Source: Trueperaceae bacterium
GTDB lineage: Bacteria > Deinococcota > Deinococci > Deinococcales > Trueperaceae
Direction: 5' to 3'
DNA length: 64,000 bases
NCBI GenBank assembly: GCA_023954415.1
Contig: JAMLIB010000005.1
Span: forward strand, 186,001-250,000
In this document: positions 19,291-29,348 of the stretch, in pieces
How positions within the stretch are numbered: position 1 is the stretch's first letter
Layout of the letters: every line of letters starts with the position of its first letter
Position numbers and translations under genes: made by a program
The notes under the pieces: model-generated
What the model was told of the DNA's origin: nothing
The model's database searches: none
Seen by the model: the letters and a program-made list of their open reading frames with translations, nothing else

Positions 19291-19766
19291 CTCTCCCTGA
19301 GCACCCATCTTTCCAGTAACCGCGCCAGGCGCGTATGAGGAAGCTTACCCGGCGACAACGGCGTCACCAGGACGGCGGTGAGACCGGCACGCTTGGCGCC
19401 GAGGACGTCGGTGAACAGCTGGTCACCGAGCATCGCCACGCGCTCGCGCGGCAACTCGCCGAGGAGCCGCAACCCCCGCCTGAACGCGTGGGCGAAGGGT
19501 TTGCCCGCCATGGCGACGGCCGGCACGCCGGCCTTGGCCGCGACGGCCGCCACCCTGTCCTTGTCACCGTTCGAGAGGATCGCCACTCTCACTCCTGCCG
19601 CTAGCAGGCTGCCGAACCAGGCGTAGACGTCTTCGTCGACCCGTTCGGCGCGCGCGGCGAGCAAGGTGTCGTCGAGGTCCACCAGCAGTCCTGCCAGGCC
19701 ACGCGCTGCCAGCCACTGCGGCGTCACCTCATGCACCGAGGCGACACGGGCGTCCGGTTGGAGCAC
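19287..19766 (-). CDS. YqeG-like HAD superfamily (subfamily IIIA) phosphatase
   Basis: A 159-residue cytosolic HAD phosphatase. Motif I is VDLDDTLLAA, motif II ILSNGDKDR, and the later acidic motif AMLGDQLFTDVLGAKRAG; FAHAFRRGLRLLG supplies the conserved region before it. Physiological substrate is unknown. GTG start at 19766 lies 6 nt after TAGGCT, suggesting a leaderless message. Its stop overlaps the pilB start, so it heads a coupled yqeG-pilB-pilT unit; a functional link to pili is not established. Confidence 0.85.
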   Translation of the reverse strand: MLQPDARVASVHEVTPQWLAARGLAGLLVDLDDTLLAARAERVDEDVYAWFGSLLAAGVRVAILSNGDKDRVAAVAAKAGVPAVAMAGKPFAHAFRRGLRLLGELPRERVAMLGDQLFTDVLGAKRAGLTAVLVTPLSPGKLPHTRLARLLERWVLRER

Positions 19767-19772
19767 TCGGGG

Positions 19773-19778
19773 AGCCTA
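19773..19778 (-). promoter_or_regulatory. candidate leaderless -10 (TAGGCT) for the yqeG-pilB-pilT unit
   Basis: TAGGCT ends 6 nt before the GTG at 19766. Confidence 0.4.
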
Positions 19779-19855
19779 GCATGCGCAAGGTGAGGCGGCG
19801 AGAGTAAGAACTCACGTGTGCCAGGCGTGGCTAGGCCCTGGCGCATGTCCGCGCC

Positions 19856-20791
19856 TCAGGAGCCCGTAACGTACTCCAGCGCCGCCTCGAGCGTGGCCAT
19901 GAACGCCTCGGGATCGTCCAGCCACGGGTAGTGGCCCGTCGGGAGTCCGCTGTACAGCGCGCCCGGCAGGCCCTCGAGCGCGGCCTCGACCTGCTCGGGG
20001 TACGCCGTGCCGTCGAGCTCCCCGGCGATGACGACGACGCGCTTGCCGCTCGCTGCCAGCTCCCGCAGGGCCGAGAGCGCCTCGCGCTCCCAGACGGTGT
20101 CGGCCTCGTCCTCCTCCTGCGGCCCCGAGAGCGCCTCGGCGTCGACGTGCTCCAGGTGGAGGCGGGCGGCCTGGTTCGGAAACTGCAGCGTGTCGAAGAG
20201 GACCTTCGGGTTCAGCAGCCGGAACGCGGCGTCAGCGGCGTCGGCGCCGCTCGCGAACGGTTCGGCGGGAGCGTCGTCCCCCTCCAGGCCGTCTCCCGCG
20301 TCGATGTGGGCGGCGTCGCGCGGCGTCGCGGCGGCGGTGGCCGTGCTTAGGAGGCGCTCCGCCAACATGGGCAGCGAGAGCCAGGGGTTGACGAGCACGA
20401 GGCCCGTGACGCGCTCAGGCGCCGCCAACGCCGCGGTGACCGCCACGAGCGCACCGAACCCGTGCCCCAGGAGGGCGGCGCTGCCCAGGCCGAGGGCGTC
20501 GAGCACCACGGGCACGTCGGCGGCGAGGGCGTCCGGGTCGGCGCCGCGGCCGTCGTCGGAGAACGACCGCCCACCGCCGCGCATGTCGGCGTAGACGACC
20601 AGCCAGCGCGCGAGGTCGTCGCCGACGAGCTCGCGGAACGAGTGCGCGCTGTAGCCGGGACCGCCGTGCAGGTAGTAGACGACGGGGGCGGAGGCCGGTC
20701 CGACGAGCTCGACGTAGAGCTCGGCGCCGGGGGCCTCCACGCGCTCGCTCAGGTCCCGGTAGTCGGGCGGCTCCATGGGGCGCCCGCTCAC
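19856..20791 (-). CDS. alpha/beta-hydrolase fold protein lacking the nucleophile serine
   Basis: 311 residues, similar to proline iminopeptidase-type hydrolases: oxyanion segment YYLHGGPGYSAHSF, then YADMRGGGRSF, and a late GHYPWLDDPEAF that would carry the catalytic histidine. The nucleophile elbow, normally GHSxG, is GHGFG (codons GGG CAC GGG TTC GGT), so serine is replaced by glycine. A hydrolase mechanism is therefore doubtful. GTG start at 20791 overlaps the tatD stop; an ATG at 20776 is an alternative. Second gene of a tatD unit. Confidence 0.75.
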   Translation of the reverse strand: MSGRPMEPPDYRDLSERVEAPGAELYVELVGPASAPVVYYLHGGPGYSAHSFRELVGDDLARWLVVYADMRGGGRSFSDDGRGADPDALAADVPVVLDALGLGSAALLGHGFGALVAVTAALAAPERVTGLVLVNPWLSLPMLAERLLSTATAAATPRDAAHIDAGDGLEGDDAPAEPFASGADAADAAFRLLNPKVLFDTLQFPNQAARLHLEHVDAEALSGPQEEDEADTVWEREALSALRELAASGKRVVVIAGELDGTAYPEQVEAALEGLPGALYSGLPTGHYPWLDDPEAFMATLEAALEYVTGS

Positions 20792-21618
20792 GCTTCCGTC
20801 CCGCTGGGGGCGGCCGGCGGCGGCGGCTCGGGGTCGCTACGTCCGCGGGCGGCCCGCGCCGCGGCGAAGCCGAAGCATCGCTCTGCGTTGGCGTCGAGCT
20901 GGCGTTCCAGCGCTTCCGGGTCGGCGCCGAGCACGTCCGCGAGCGCGGCCGCCGTCAGGCGCACGTTGGCTGGCGAGTTCGGCTTCCCGCGTAGCGGCAT
21001 GGGGGAGAGGTAGGGGCTGTCGGTCTCGACGAGCAGGCGCTCGACGGGCACGCGCGCGGCCGCGGCGCGGATATCGGCGGCGCTCTTGTAGGTGAGGTTG
21101 CCGGCGAACGACACGTACCAGCCGGCCGCCAGCCCGGCCGCCAGCAGCTCCGGATGGCCGGAGAAGCAGTGCAGCACGCCGTTGCCGTAGCCGCCCCCAG
21201 CGATGGCCGCCGCGGCCGCGAGGGCCGCCTCCTCGCGTCCCTGCTTGTCGCGCACGTGCAGGACGAGGGGCTTGCCGAGCGCCCTGGCCAGGCCCAGCTG
21301 CCAGTCGAAGGCGAACCGTTGCGCCTCGGGCGACTCGTCGTCCCAGTACCGGTCGAAGCCGGTCTCGCCGATGGCCACGACGAGGGGGTCGCCGGCGAGG
21401 TCTGTGATGGCGGCCCTGGTCGCGGCGTCGGCCGCGCGGCTCGCGTCGTTGGGGTGGACGCCGACGGCGGCGTAGACGTTCGGGTGCGCGCGCGCCGCGG
21501 CGATGGCCAACCGGCTGCGCTCCACGTCCGTGCCCACGGTCACCATGGCGACGAGGCCGGGATCCACGGCGGCTTCCGGGTCGGCGCAGCGGTCGAGGTG
21601 GCAATGACTGTCGGTCAC
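20788..21618 (-). CDS. tatD: TatD-family metal-dependent hydrolase (DNase-like)
   Basis: An amidohydrolase-fold phosphodiesterase, 276 residues. Metal ligands seen: DSHCHLD at the N-terminus, GETGFDRY, LHVRD, HCFSGHPELL and ETDSPYLSPMPLRGK. Family members act as 3'-5' exonucleases or D-aminoacyl-tRNA deacylases. The C-terminus has a 20-residue Pro/Glu tail. GTG start at 21618 lies 6 nt after TAGAGT, a leaderless arrangement. The downstream hydrolase-like gene overlaps by 4 bp. Confidence 0.92.
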   Translation of the reverse strand: MTDSHCHLDRCADPEAAVDPGLVAMVTVGTDVERSRLAIAAARAHPNVYAAVGVHPNDASRAADAATRAAITDLAGDPLVVAIGETGFDRYWDDESPEAQRFAFDWQLGLARALGKPLVLHVRDKQGREEAALAAAAAIAGGGYGNGVLHCFSGHPELLAAGLAAGWYVSFAGNLTYKSAADIRAAAARVPVERLLVETDSPYLSPMPLRGKPNSPANVRLTAAALADVLGADPEALERQLDANAERCFGFAAARAARGRSDPEPPPPAAPSGTEA

Positions 21619-21624
21619 GCGCTC

Positions 21625-21630
21625 ACTCTA
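21625..21630 (-). promoter_or_regulatory. candidate leaderless -10 (TAGAGT) for tatD
   Basis: TAGAGT ends 6 nt before the GTG at 21618. Confidence 0.45.
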
Positions 21631-21854
21631 CCGCCGGTCCGGTTCTCGGGCCGGTGGCGGGCAACAGCGCGGCGCACCCCGCGCCAGTAACGTGCCACAC
21701 GCGGCTAGCGCATGTGGAGCGTGTGAGACTTCTGTAATAGGACCGTTGCTACCTTCACCTCACTTGACCGGGGAGGGTCTCGGCGAGACAGGGGATCTCA
21801 AGCCGGACCCGGCGAGCAAAGAATCGGCAGGCTCGAGGAAGGCAGGTAAGCAAG

Positions 21855-22028
21855 ATGGTTCACCAGTTCGCTCGCGGGAACGACGACGTACGGTACCTGA
21901 GCAACGAGGAGTTGAGCGAGATCATCTCCAAGTGCGAGGACGCGATCCAGGACGGCAGCGCCGAAGTCGAGGACTACGAGGCGTTCGTCGTATGCCAGAA
22001 GGAGCTCGCCCGCCGTACCTGGGCGTGA
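21855..22028 (+). CDS. small hypothetical protein (57 aa)
   Basis: A 57-residue, acidic, soluble ORF starting MVHQFARGNDDVRYL and containing LSNEELSEIISKCEDA and VEDYEAFVVCQKELARRTWA. The pattern of polar and hydrophobic residues fits two short helices. A G-rich purine stretch (GGAAGGCAGG) lies 7 nt before the ATG. Codon use matches the neighbours. I do not recognise it. It sits alone in the gap between tatD and rlpA; the 236 bp before it hold no other clear feature. Confidence 0.5.
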   Translation: MVHQFARGNDDVRYLSNEELSEIISKCEDAIQDGSAEVEDYEAFVVCQKELARRTWA

Positions 22029-22092
22029 GCCGTACCACGGCCGCGGCGCCCAGGAGCCCGGTTCCTCACATCCCAACGCCATGAAGCGCGCG

Positions 22093-22098
22093 TAGCAT
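22093..22098 (+). promoter_or_regulatory. candidate leaderless -10 (TAGCAT) for rlpA
   Basis: TAGCAT ends 5 nt before the ATG at 22104. Confidence 0.35.
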
Positions 22099-22103
22099 GA
22101 CGT

Positions 22104-22910
22104 ATGCTCACGCGCGCTTCTACGTGTGGCCACGGCCGTGCCGTGGCTCGTGCCTCCGTTCGCGCCGCGACCCATGCCCAGCCTCAGCCGAGCGAGCGCG
22201 CCGGGGCGCTACCCCCGACGAGTCCCAGGCGCGGCGCGATCGCGAGCAAGGCTGGTCGGTACCTGCCCCTCGTCGCCCTGGTGGTCCTGTTCGCGGGCTG
22301 CACGCCGGCCGTGATGCGCTCGGAATCGCGCGCGCCCGCGGCGGCCACGACGACCGCCGCGCGCGCCGCCACCGGCGCGGCAGCCGCCGGTGCGCAGACG
22401 GGCGTCGCCTCGTGGTACGGCCCGGGCTTCGCCGGCCGCCGCACCGCGAACGGCGAGGTGTTCGACCCGAGCCAGCTCACCGCGGCCCACCGCGAGCTCC
22501 CCTTCAACACGCTCGTCAGGGTCGTCAACGAGACGAACGGCAAGAGCGTCGTCGTGCGCATCAACGACAGGGGACCCTTCAAGGGTGGGCGAGTGATCGA
22601 CCTATCGCGCGCGGGCGCCGAGGCGATCGACATGATCGGTTCCGGCGTGGCGCGGGTGCGCTTGGAGGTCTTGAGCCTGCCCGCCGGCGTCGTCAGGGTC
22701 GGCACGCTGAGCAGCCTGCGGGGCTTCGAGGTCGCATCGCGCGACCATGTCGCCGGCACGCTGCTCGCGCTCACGCCGGTCCAAGGCGGCGAGCCCGTGG
22801 TCGTCAGGGTGGTGGCAGCCGAGTTCCCCACGGACACCCCGGCCGATCTCCTGGTGGGCCTTGAGCTGTACGCGAGCGTCGGTTCCGAGGCGCGCGTGGT
22901 GGGCGACTGA
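22104..22910 (+). CDS. rlpA: RlpA-like septal-ring lipoprotein (double-psi beta-barrel)
   Basis: RlpA proteins are lipid-anchored and often cleave stem-naked peptidoglycan glycans. A hydrophobic segment with lipobox ([11 protein letters not shown]) lies at about residues 56-66. The RlpA barrel follows: [33 protein letters not shown] and [18 protein letters not shown]. There is no SPOR domain. The 50 residues before the signal are unusual, so the true start may be internal (for example GTG near 22140). Catalytic Asp of the lytic type is in INDRGP. Confidence 0.85.
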   Translation: MLTRASTCGHGRAVARASVRAATHAQPQPSERAGALPPTSPRRGAIASKAGRYLPLVALVVLFAGCTPAVMRSESRAPAAATTTAARAATGAAAAGAQTGVASWYGPGFAGRRTANGEVFDPSQLTAAHRELPFNTLVRVVNETNGKSVVVRINDRGPFKGGRVIDLSRAGAEAIDMIGSGVARVRLEVLSLPAGVVRVGTLSSLRGFEVASRDHVAGTLLALTPVQGGEPVVVRVVAAEFPTDTPADLLVGLELYASVGSEARVVGD

Positions 22911-22933
22911 GCCCAAGCGACCCGGGTGCCTGA

Positions 22934-22980
22934 GGGACGCGTGGCCTCGTCCGGCGCGATCGGACGAGGCCACGCGTCCC
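22934..22980. terminator. 20-bp perfect inverted repeat between rlpA and trpA
   Basis: Arms GGGACGCGTGGCCTCGTCCG and its exact complement, separated by a 7-nt loop (GCGCGAT). It lies between the convergent rlpA and trpA genes, so a bidirectional terminator is likely, but no T-run follows either arm. Confidence 0.65.
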
Positions 22981-23003
22981 TAGGCGCTCAGAGCGTTACG
23001 CGC

Positions 23004-23792
23004 CTACACCGCCGCACGCACGCAGCCGGCCGCGAGGTCGGCGGCGAGACGTCCCAGGTCCTCCCCGCGCCCCAGGGCGCTGACGATGGCCGAACCCACC
23101 ACGACCCCATCCGCGAAGCGCGCTACGCGGGTGGCGCTCGCCCGGTTGGCGACGCCGAACCCGACGGCCACGGGGAGGTCCGTGACCGCCTTGGTGGCGG
23201 CCACCAGGTCGGCGACCTCGGCCGGCACGTCCGCGCGCGCGCCCGTGACGCCGGTGACGGACACGGCGTAGACGAAGCCGCGGCAGGCGGCCGTCACGAG
23301 CCGCAGGCGTTCGGGAGTCGAGGTCGGGGCCACCAGGAAGACCGTGTCGAGGTCGACCGCCCTGGCCACGGCTATCAGGTCCTGCCCCTCGTCCGGTGGC
23401 AGGTCGGGAAGGATGAGTCCGTCGGCGCCTGCGGCCTTGGCCGCGCGGACGAACGCCCCTTCGCCACCCGGGTAGCAGTAGATCGGGTTGTAGTAGCTCA
23501 TGATCAGGATGGGCTTGCTCGTCCGCGCCCGCAGCTGCCCGACCAGGTCGAGCGTGCGCCTGCTGCTCGCGCCGGCGGCGAGCGCGGCCTCGCTGGCTCG
23601 TTGGATCACCGGGCCGTCACCGAGCGGGTCCGAGAACGGCAGTCCGAGCTCGAGGACGTCCGCGTAGCGCAGCACGGCCTCGGCCGCCGCCAGGCAACTC
23701 TCGTCGTCCGGGTACGAGGCGGTGAGGTAAGCGACGAAAGCGGCGCGCCCATCGGCGCGCGCTCGTGCGAAGGCGTCGGCTATTCGGCTCAT
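23004..23792 (-). CDS. trpA: tryptophan synthase alpha subunit
   Basis: TrpA cleaves indole-3-glycerol phosphate to indole, which tunnels to TrpB. 262 residues, normal. Seen: [16 protein letters not shown], the catalytic Glu/Asp loop [43 protein letters not shown] and [17 protein letters not shown] plus GVVVGSAIV for phosphate binding. ATG at 23792 overlaps the trpB stop (ATGA). trpB-trpA form a two-gene unit separate from other trp genes. Confidence 0.97.
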   Translation of the reverse strand: MSRIADAFARARADGRAAFVAYLTASYPDDESCLAAAEAVLRYADVLELGLPFSDPLGDGPVIQRASEAALAAGASSRRTLDLVGQLRARTSKPILIMSYYNPIYCYPGGEGAFVRAAKAAGADGLILPDLPPDEGQDLIAVARAVDLDTVFLVAPTSTPERLRLVTAACRGFVYAVSVTGVTGARADVPAEVADLVAATKAVTDLPVAVGFGVANRASATRVARFADGVVVGSAIVSALGRGEDLGRLAADLAAGCVRAAV

Positions 23793-25117
23793 GCCCCCAC
23801 CTCCTGCCCACCGGCGACCCCGGGGGCTGCCCGCTCGCCCGCGGGAGCGGGTCCGGTCGGCTCCGCGGGCGCGCCGGAGCGAAGCCTGAGGACCTCGGCG
23901 ACGTCCTTGTCGCCCCGTCCGGAAAGGCTAACGACCAGGACCTGCTCCTTGCCCATCGTCGGCGCCAGCCGGACGGCGTGGGCCACGGCGTGCGCGCTCT
24001 CGAGCGCGGGGACGATCCCTTCCGTGCGCGAGAGGAGCTCGAACGCGTCGAGCGCCTCGGCGTCCGTGACGGGCACGTACTCGGCGATGCCCTGCTCGGC
24101 GTAGTAGCTGTGCTCCGGCCCGACGCCCGGGTAGTCGAGGCCGGCCGACACGGAGTGGGGCGGGGAGATCTGCCCGTCGGCGTCGGACAGCAAGTACATG
24201 AGGGAGCCGTGGAGGACGCCGGTCTTGCCGCCCGAGATCGACGCGGCGTGCATGCCGCTGGTGACGCCGTGGCCGCCCGCCTCCACGCCCACGAGCCGGG
24301 GCCGGCGCTCGCGGAGGTAGGCGAACGGCGCGAAGATCCCGATGGCGTTGCTGCCGCCGCCGACGCACGCCACGATCGCGTCGGGCACGGCGCGCCCCTC
24401 GGCGGCCTCGAGCTGCGCGGCCACCTCCCGGCCGATCACGCTCTGGAAGTCCCTCACGAGCATCGGGTAGGGGTGCGGGCCCACGACGGAGCCGAGGATG
24501 TAGAACGTGTCCCTCACGTTGGTCACCCAGTCCCTGATGGCCTCGTTCGTCGCGTCCTTGAGGGTCTTGGTGCCGCTCGTCACCGGCACGACCTCGGCGC
24601 CGAGGAGCCGCATGCGGTAGACGTTCAGCGCCTGGCGGCGCACGTCCTCCTCGCCCATGTAGACGTGGCACTCCAGACCGTACAGGGCGGCCGCGGTGGC
24701 GGTGGCCACGCCGTGCTGGCCCGCGCCCGTCTCGGCGATGACCCGGCGCTTGCCCATGCGGCGCGCGAGGAGCGCCTGTCCGAGCGTGTTGTTGATCTTG
24801 TGCGCCCCCGTGTGGTTGAGGTCCTCGCGCTTGAGGTAGATGCGCGCACCGCCCAGGCGCTCGGTGAGGTTGCGTGCGAGGTAGAGCAGGCTCGGCCTGC
24901 CGACCTTGTCACGCAGGGCGGCGGCGTACTCGCCCATGAACTCCCCGTCCTGGCGCGCGGCCAGGTAGGCGGACTCCAGGGTGTCGAGCGCGGGGATCAG
25001 GGTCTCGGGCACGTAGCGGCCGCCGAAGCGTCCGAAGCGCCCGCGCGCGTCGGGTAACGGGAACCGCGTCGCGGACCCTGCGTCCCTCGGTGAGTCGCTG
25101 TTGATGGTCGTCTCCAT
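23789..25117 (-). CDS. trpB: tryptophan synthase beta subunit
   Basis: The PLP-dependent subunit that joins indole to serine. About 442 residues. Seen: [19 protein letters not shown], the PLP lysine in [39 protein letters not shown], and the phosphate loop [12 protein letters not shown]. The last 30 residues are a Pro/Ala/Gly tail. ATG at 25117 has GGAGG 9 nt upstream. The leader (25118-25371) has a canonical promoter and a short ORF ending in RWRA, so tryptophan-dependent control is plausible. Confidence 0.97.
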   Translation of the reverse strand: METTINSDSPRDAGSATRFPLPDARGRFGRFGGRYVPETLIPALDTLESAYLAARQDGEFMGEYAAALRDKVGRPSLLYLARNLTERLGGARIYLKREDLNHTGAHKINNTLGQALLARRMGKRRVIAETGAGQHGVATATAAALYGLECHVYMGEEDVRRQALNVYRMRLLGAEVVPVTSGTKTLKDATNEAIRDWVTNVRDTFYILGSVVGPHPYPMLVRDFQSVIGREVAAQLEAAEGRAVPDAIVACVGGGSNAIGIFAPFAYLRERRPRLVGVEAGGHGVTSGMHAASISGGKTGVLHGSLMYLLSDADGQISPPHSVSAGLDYPGVGPEHSYYAEQGIAEYVPVTDAEALDAFELLSRTEGIVPALESAHAVAHAVRLAPTMGKEQVLVVSLSGRGDKDVAEVLRLRSGAPAEPTGPAPAGERAAPGVAGGQEVGA

Positions 25118-25190
25118 ACTGATTGACCTCCGGCACGAACGGGTGCCGTTGTTCGATGTGAGCTCTGCCTTGGACCTGGTCGTCAAGGGC

Positions 25191-25209
25191 TCGCGACTAC
25201 CGCGAGCTT
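25191..25209 (-). other. hairpin in trpBA leader
   Basis: Perfect 7-bp stem GCTCGCG/CGCGAGC with a 5-nt loop, between the leader ORF stop and trpB. No T-run follows. A second small stem (CGGCAC/GTGCCG) lies just before the trpB GGAGG and could affect ribosome access. Confidence 0.4.
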
Positions 25210-25268
25210 GGGCGCCGGTGCGGGGGGTCTCCTCGACCGGTGGCGAGCCGGTTGCCCGGCGCGGGGCG

Positions 25269-25337
25269 CTAAGCGCGCCAGCGCTGGTGGCGACGCTTGA
25301 AGGCGCGGGGGGTGCGCACACGCAGCCGGGGTCGCAT
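25269..25337 (-). CDS. putative trp operon leader peptide (22 aa)
   Basis: A 22-codon ORF starting 5 nt after the -10 of a canonical promoter. It begins [11 protein letters not shown] and ends RRHQRWRA, with its only Trp codon three codons before TAG. Strongly basic. Its position at the 5' end of the trpBA transcript, 150 nt before trpB, is what suggests a regulatory leader. Stalling at the single Trp codon is inference. No paired terminator was seen, so control could be Rho-dependent or translational. Confidence 0.5.
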   Translation of the reverse strand: MRPRLRVRTPRAFKRRHQRWRA

Positions 25338-25342
25338 GGGGC

Positions 25343-25371
25343 AGTGTACGTGCGGGGGTGCTCGGGGGCAA
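25343..25371 (-). promoter_or_regulatory. trpBA promoter (TTGCCC - 17 bp - TACACT)
   Basis: -35 TTGCCC at 25366-25371, 17-bp spacer, -10 TACACT at 25343-25348, then 5 nt to the leader ORF ATG. Confidence 0.7.
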
Positions 25372-25559
25372 GGGCCGAACCCGCCGTCCCAGCAGGTCGC
25401 AGGCAAGAGATGGCCCATTGACGCTCGAGGACGTCATGGTCGAGACTTTGGTTCCCAAGGGAGAGGGAGCGTGCCCGAGGAGGCGGAAGTGAAGACCGAG
25501 CGTGAGCTGGACGGAACTGCGGATCGCCGGCCGGTCGTGTGGCCAACTGGAGGCTCGAC

Positions 25560-25919
25560 GTGACGGAGCTGCTGCTGATCGGGGACTCGCCCGTGCTGCT
25601 GCTGCCGGACATGGGTGAGCCGCTTGGCGACCCGGGCGACGCCACTGCACTGATCGGCGAGGCGTTCGGATGCGGGGCCACCTGGGTGGCTTTGCCCTCC
25701 GTGCGGTTACGTGAGGACTTCCTCGAGCTGCGCACCCGGACGGCAGGGGAGTTCTTGCAGAAGTTCGTGACCTACGGAGTGAACATCGCCGTCATCGGCG
25801 ACATAGCCGATCGGGTCACTGCCAGCGCGTCGCTCCGGGCCTTCGTCGAGGAGTCGAACCGGGGCGGCTCGGTGTGGTTCTTGCCCGATATGGCCGCTCT
25901 ACGCAGTCGCCTGACCTGA
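25560..25919 (+). CDS. DUF4180-like protein
   Basis: A 119-residue soluble protein with the DUF4180 pattern: a strand-turn start ([20 protein letters not shown]), [18 protein letters not shown] in the middle, and [21 protein letters not shown] plus a final [16 protein letters not shown]. Function unknown. I chose GTG 25560 because GGAGG lies 6 nt upstream (25549-25553); an in-frame GTG at 25539 lacks such a site. It is divergent from trpB and convergent with the glutamyl-Q synthetase gene. Confidence 0.75.
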   Translation: MTELLLIGDSPVLLLPDMGEPLGDPGDATALIGEAFGCGATWVALPSVRLREDFLELRTRTAGEFLQKFVTYGVNIAVIGDIADRVTASASLRAFVEESNRGGSVWFLPDMAALRSRLT

Positions 25920-25985
25920 GGGGTCCTCCGGGCTCAGGGTAGCGACCGGGACCCAGCGAACGCGGTCGACCCTTCGGGCTTGCGG

Positions 25986-27050
25986 CTACTGAGCGTGGAG
26001 CCAGGTGAGTTCCTCGGGCGAGAGCCGAGCCCCGCCACAGCCGTGCCGTTCTGGGTCGAACGCGGCGCGCAGTTCGCCGACGTCCAGCTCCGCAGGCCGG
26101 GCCATGACCCCGATGGTGCTCGCCAGGAGCCCCAGCACCCGCTCCGGTCGGACGCCGGCGTGCCTGAGCTCGTGAAGGGTGAGGGACCCGCGGCGCTTGG
26201 CCAGCCGCTCGCCGCCCGCGTCCACCAGGAGCCCGACGTGCGCGAAGGCGGGGGGCGGCGCTCCCAGCGCGGCGTAGAGCGCGAGCTGGGCTCCCGTGCT
26301 GGTGAGCAGGTCCGCGCCGCGCACGACCTCGGTGATGCCCATCGCGCCGTCGTCGACGACCACGGCCAGCTGGTAGGCCCAGAGCCCGTCGGAGCGGCGC
26401 ACGACGAAGTGGCCGACGTCGCGCGGCAGGTCGAGGCGCACCCGGCCGGCGCACGCGTCGGTGAACTCGACCGCCGCCGCGGCCACCGCGAAGCGCCAGC
26501 TCGGTGAGGCGCCGGCCGTGGCCTTCTCACGCGCCAGCCCGGCGCTCAACGCCCTTTCCGCCTCGCCGTAGACGCGCTCGGCGCCGGCCGGCCGGCCGGC
26601 GCCGAACGGCTCGCCGGGCCGGTCGCCGCTCGGCGCGCCGTGCGGGGCGGAGGAGGCTTCGGCGATGTCCTTGCGCGACAAGTAGCAGGGGAAGACGGTG
26701 CCGGCAGCTTGCAGACGCTCGAAGGCGGCGGCGTACGCCGCCGAGCGCAGGCTCTGGAGGTAGGGGGCGTGCGCGCCGCCCACGTCGGGCCCCTCGTCCC
26801 AGTCGAGGCCCAGCCAGCGCAGCTCCTCGAGGTTGCCGAGCACCGCCTCCGGGCGCGTGCGCGGCCCGTCGAGGTCCTCGACGCGCATGACGAGCTCGCC
26901 GCCGAACGAGCGCGCCCGCAGCCACGCCAGGAGCGCGGTGCGGGCGTTGCCCAGATGGAGGTAGCCGGTGGGGGAGGGTGCGAACCGGCCGCGGTAACGG
27001 TCGGCCGCGGCCCGCGCGGTGCCGGGCCCGGCGGTGGTCCCTTCGCTCAG
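25986..27050 (-). CDS. gluQ: glutamyl-Q tRNA(Asp) synthetase (YadB/GluQ type), CTG start
   Basis: A truncated GluRS-like catalytic domain that glutamylates queuosine on tRNA(Asp); about 354 residues with no anticodon-binding domain. Seen: [19 protein letters not shown] (HIGH region), [30 protein letters not shown] and [17 protein letters not shown] (KMSKS region). The zinc ligands of E. coli YadB are mostly missing; only the Cys of [10 protein letters not shown] remains. The only plausible start is CTG 27050, overlapping the sucD stop as CTGA: no ATG, GTG or TTG lies in frame nearby. It follows sucC-sucD. Confidence 0.85.
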   Translation of the reverse strand: MSEGTTAGPGTARAAADRYRGRFAPSPTGYLHLGNARTALLAWLRARSFGGELVMRVEDLDGPRTRPEAVLGNLEELRWLGLDWDEGPDVGGAHAPYLQSLRSAAYAAAFERLQAAGTVFPCYLSRKDIAEASSAPHGAPSGDRPGEPFGAGRPAGAERVYGEAERALSAGLAREKATAGASPSWRFAVAAAAVEFTDACAGRVRLDLPRDVGHFVVRRSDGLWAYQLAVVVDDGAMGITEVVRGADLLTSTGAQLALYAALGAPPPAFAHVGLLVDAGGERLAKRRGSLTLHELRHAGVRPERVLGLLASTIGVMARPAELDVGELRAAFDPERHGCGGARLSPEELTWLHAQ

Positions 27051-27981
27051 GCCTTGCCAGCCTTGCGCATGGCGCTCAGCATGGCGCTGCCCATGTCGGA
27101 CGGCGTCGTCGCCACCACCACGCCTGCGGCCTCCAGCGCCGCGATCTTCTCGCCGGCCGTTCCCTTGCCGCCGGAGATGATCGCACCGGCGTGGCCCATG
27201 CGCTTGCCGGGAGGGGCGGTAGTGCCGGCGATGAACGAGGCGACCGGCTTGCGCATGTTCGCGCTGATCCAGGCGGCGGCGTCCTCTTCCGCGCTCCCGC
27301 CGATCTCGCCGATCATGATGACGCCCTCGGTCTCCGGGTCGGCGTTGAACAGCTCGAGCACGTCGATGAAGTTGGTGCCGTTCACGGGGTCGCCGCCGAT
27401 GCCGACGGCCGTCGTCTGACCGAGACCGTTGTCGGTGAGCTGCTTGACGGCCTCGTAGGTGAGCGTGCCGGAGCGGCTCACGACGCCGATCTTCCCGCGC
27501 TGGTGGATGTAGCCGGGCATGATGCCGATCTTGCACTGGTGGGGCGTGATGACCCCTGGGCAGTTCGGGCCGACGAGTCGCACGCCGCGCCCACGCACGT
27601 ACTCCTTGACCCTCACCATGTCGGCGATGGGGATGCCCTCGGTGATGGTCACGATGAGGGCGATGCCCGCCTCGGCCGCTTCCATGATGGCGTCGGCCGC
27701 GAACGGCGGCGGCACGAAGATGACGGTGGCGTTGGCGCCCGTCGCGAGGACGGCGTCCCTGACCGTGTCGAAGCTCGGGACGTTCACCTCGTACTCGTCG
27801 GGCCTGCCGGGCACGCCCGAGTGGTCGGTGTCGCCGGCGAAGCGCACGGACTGGCCGCCCTTGCCGGGCCGCACGGCGCCGACGACGTTGGTGCCGTACG
27901 CGATGGCCTTGTCCGTGTGGAACGTGCCGGCCTCGCCGAGGCCCTGCACGAGGAGGCGGGTGTGGGTACCTACGAGGACGC

Positions 27982-27985
<4 letters not shown>
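27047..27985 (-). CDS. sucD: succinate-CoA ligase alpha subunit
   Basis: Forms the CoA- and phosphate-binding half of succinyl-CoA synthetase (TCA cycle). 312 residues. Seen: [69 protein letters not shown], and the active-site histidine in [20 protein letters not shown]. The N-terminal GLGEAGTFH resembles the usual GxTGxxGTFH. GTG at 27985 overlaps the sucC stop (GTGA). Confidence 0.95.
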
Positions 27986-29214
<1,229 letters not shown>

Positions 29215-29336
29215 GAACATCCCTCCATGGCTCCGGCCGCACGGCCGAAGCGCCGCAACAGGCTACCGCGCGAGGCACGAGCCGGCGGCGAGCGGCGATG
29301 ACCATAAACGTACACCGCGTGGCCGGTTGCCCACGC

Positions 29337-29342
29337 TAGAGT
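29337..29342 (+). promoter_or_regulatory. candidate leaderless -10 (TAGAGT) for moaB
   Basis: TAGAGT ends 6 nt before the ATG at 29349. Confidence 0.5.
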
Positions 29343-29348
29343 CGTGGC

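Noticed and set aside
21619-21854. A promoter or riboswitch in the gap before the 57-aa ORF, based on a TTGACC at 21764
   Set aside because: No matching -10 at 16-19 bp and no recognisable riboswitch core.
25118-25371. A T-box or classical trpL terminator/antiterminator upstream of trpB
   Set aside because: No T-box motif, no run of Trp codons and no hairpin followed by a T-run were found.
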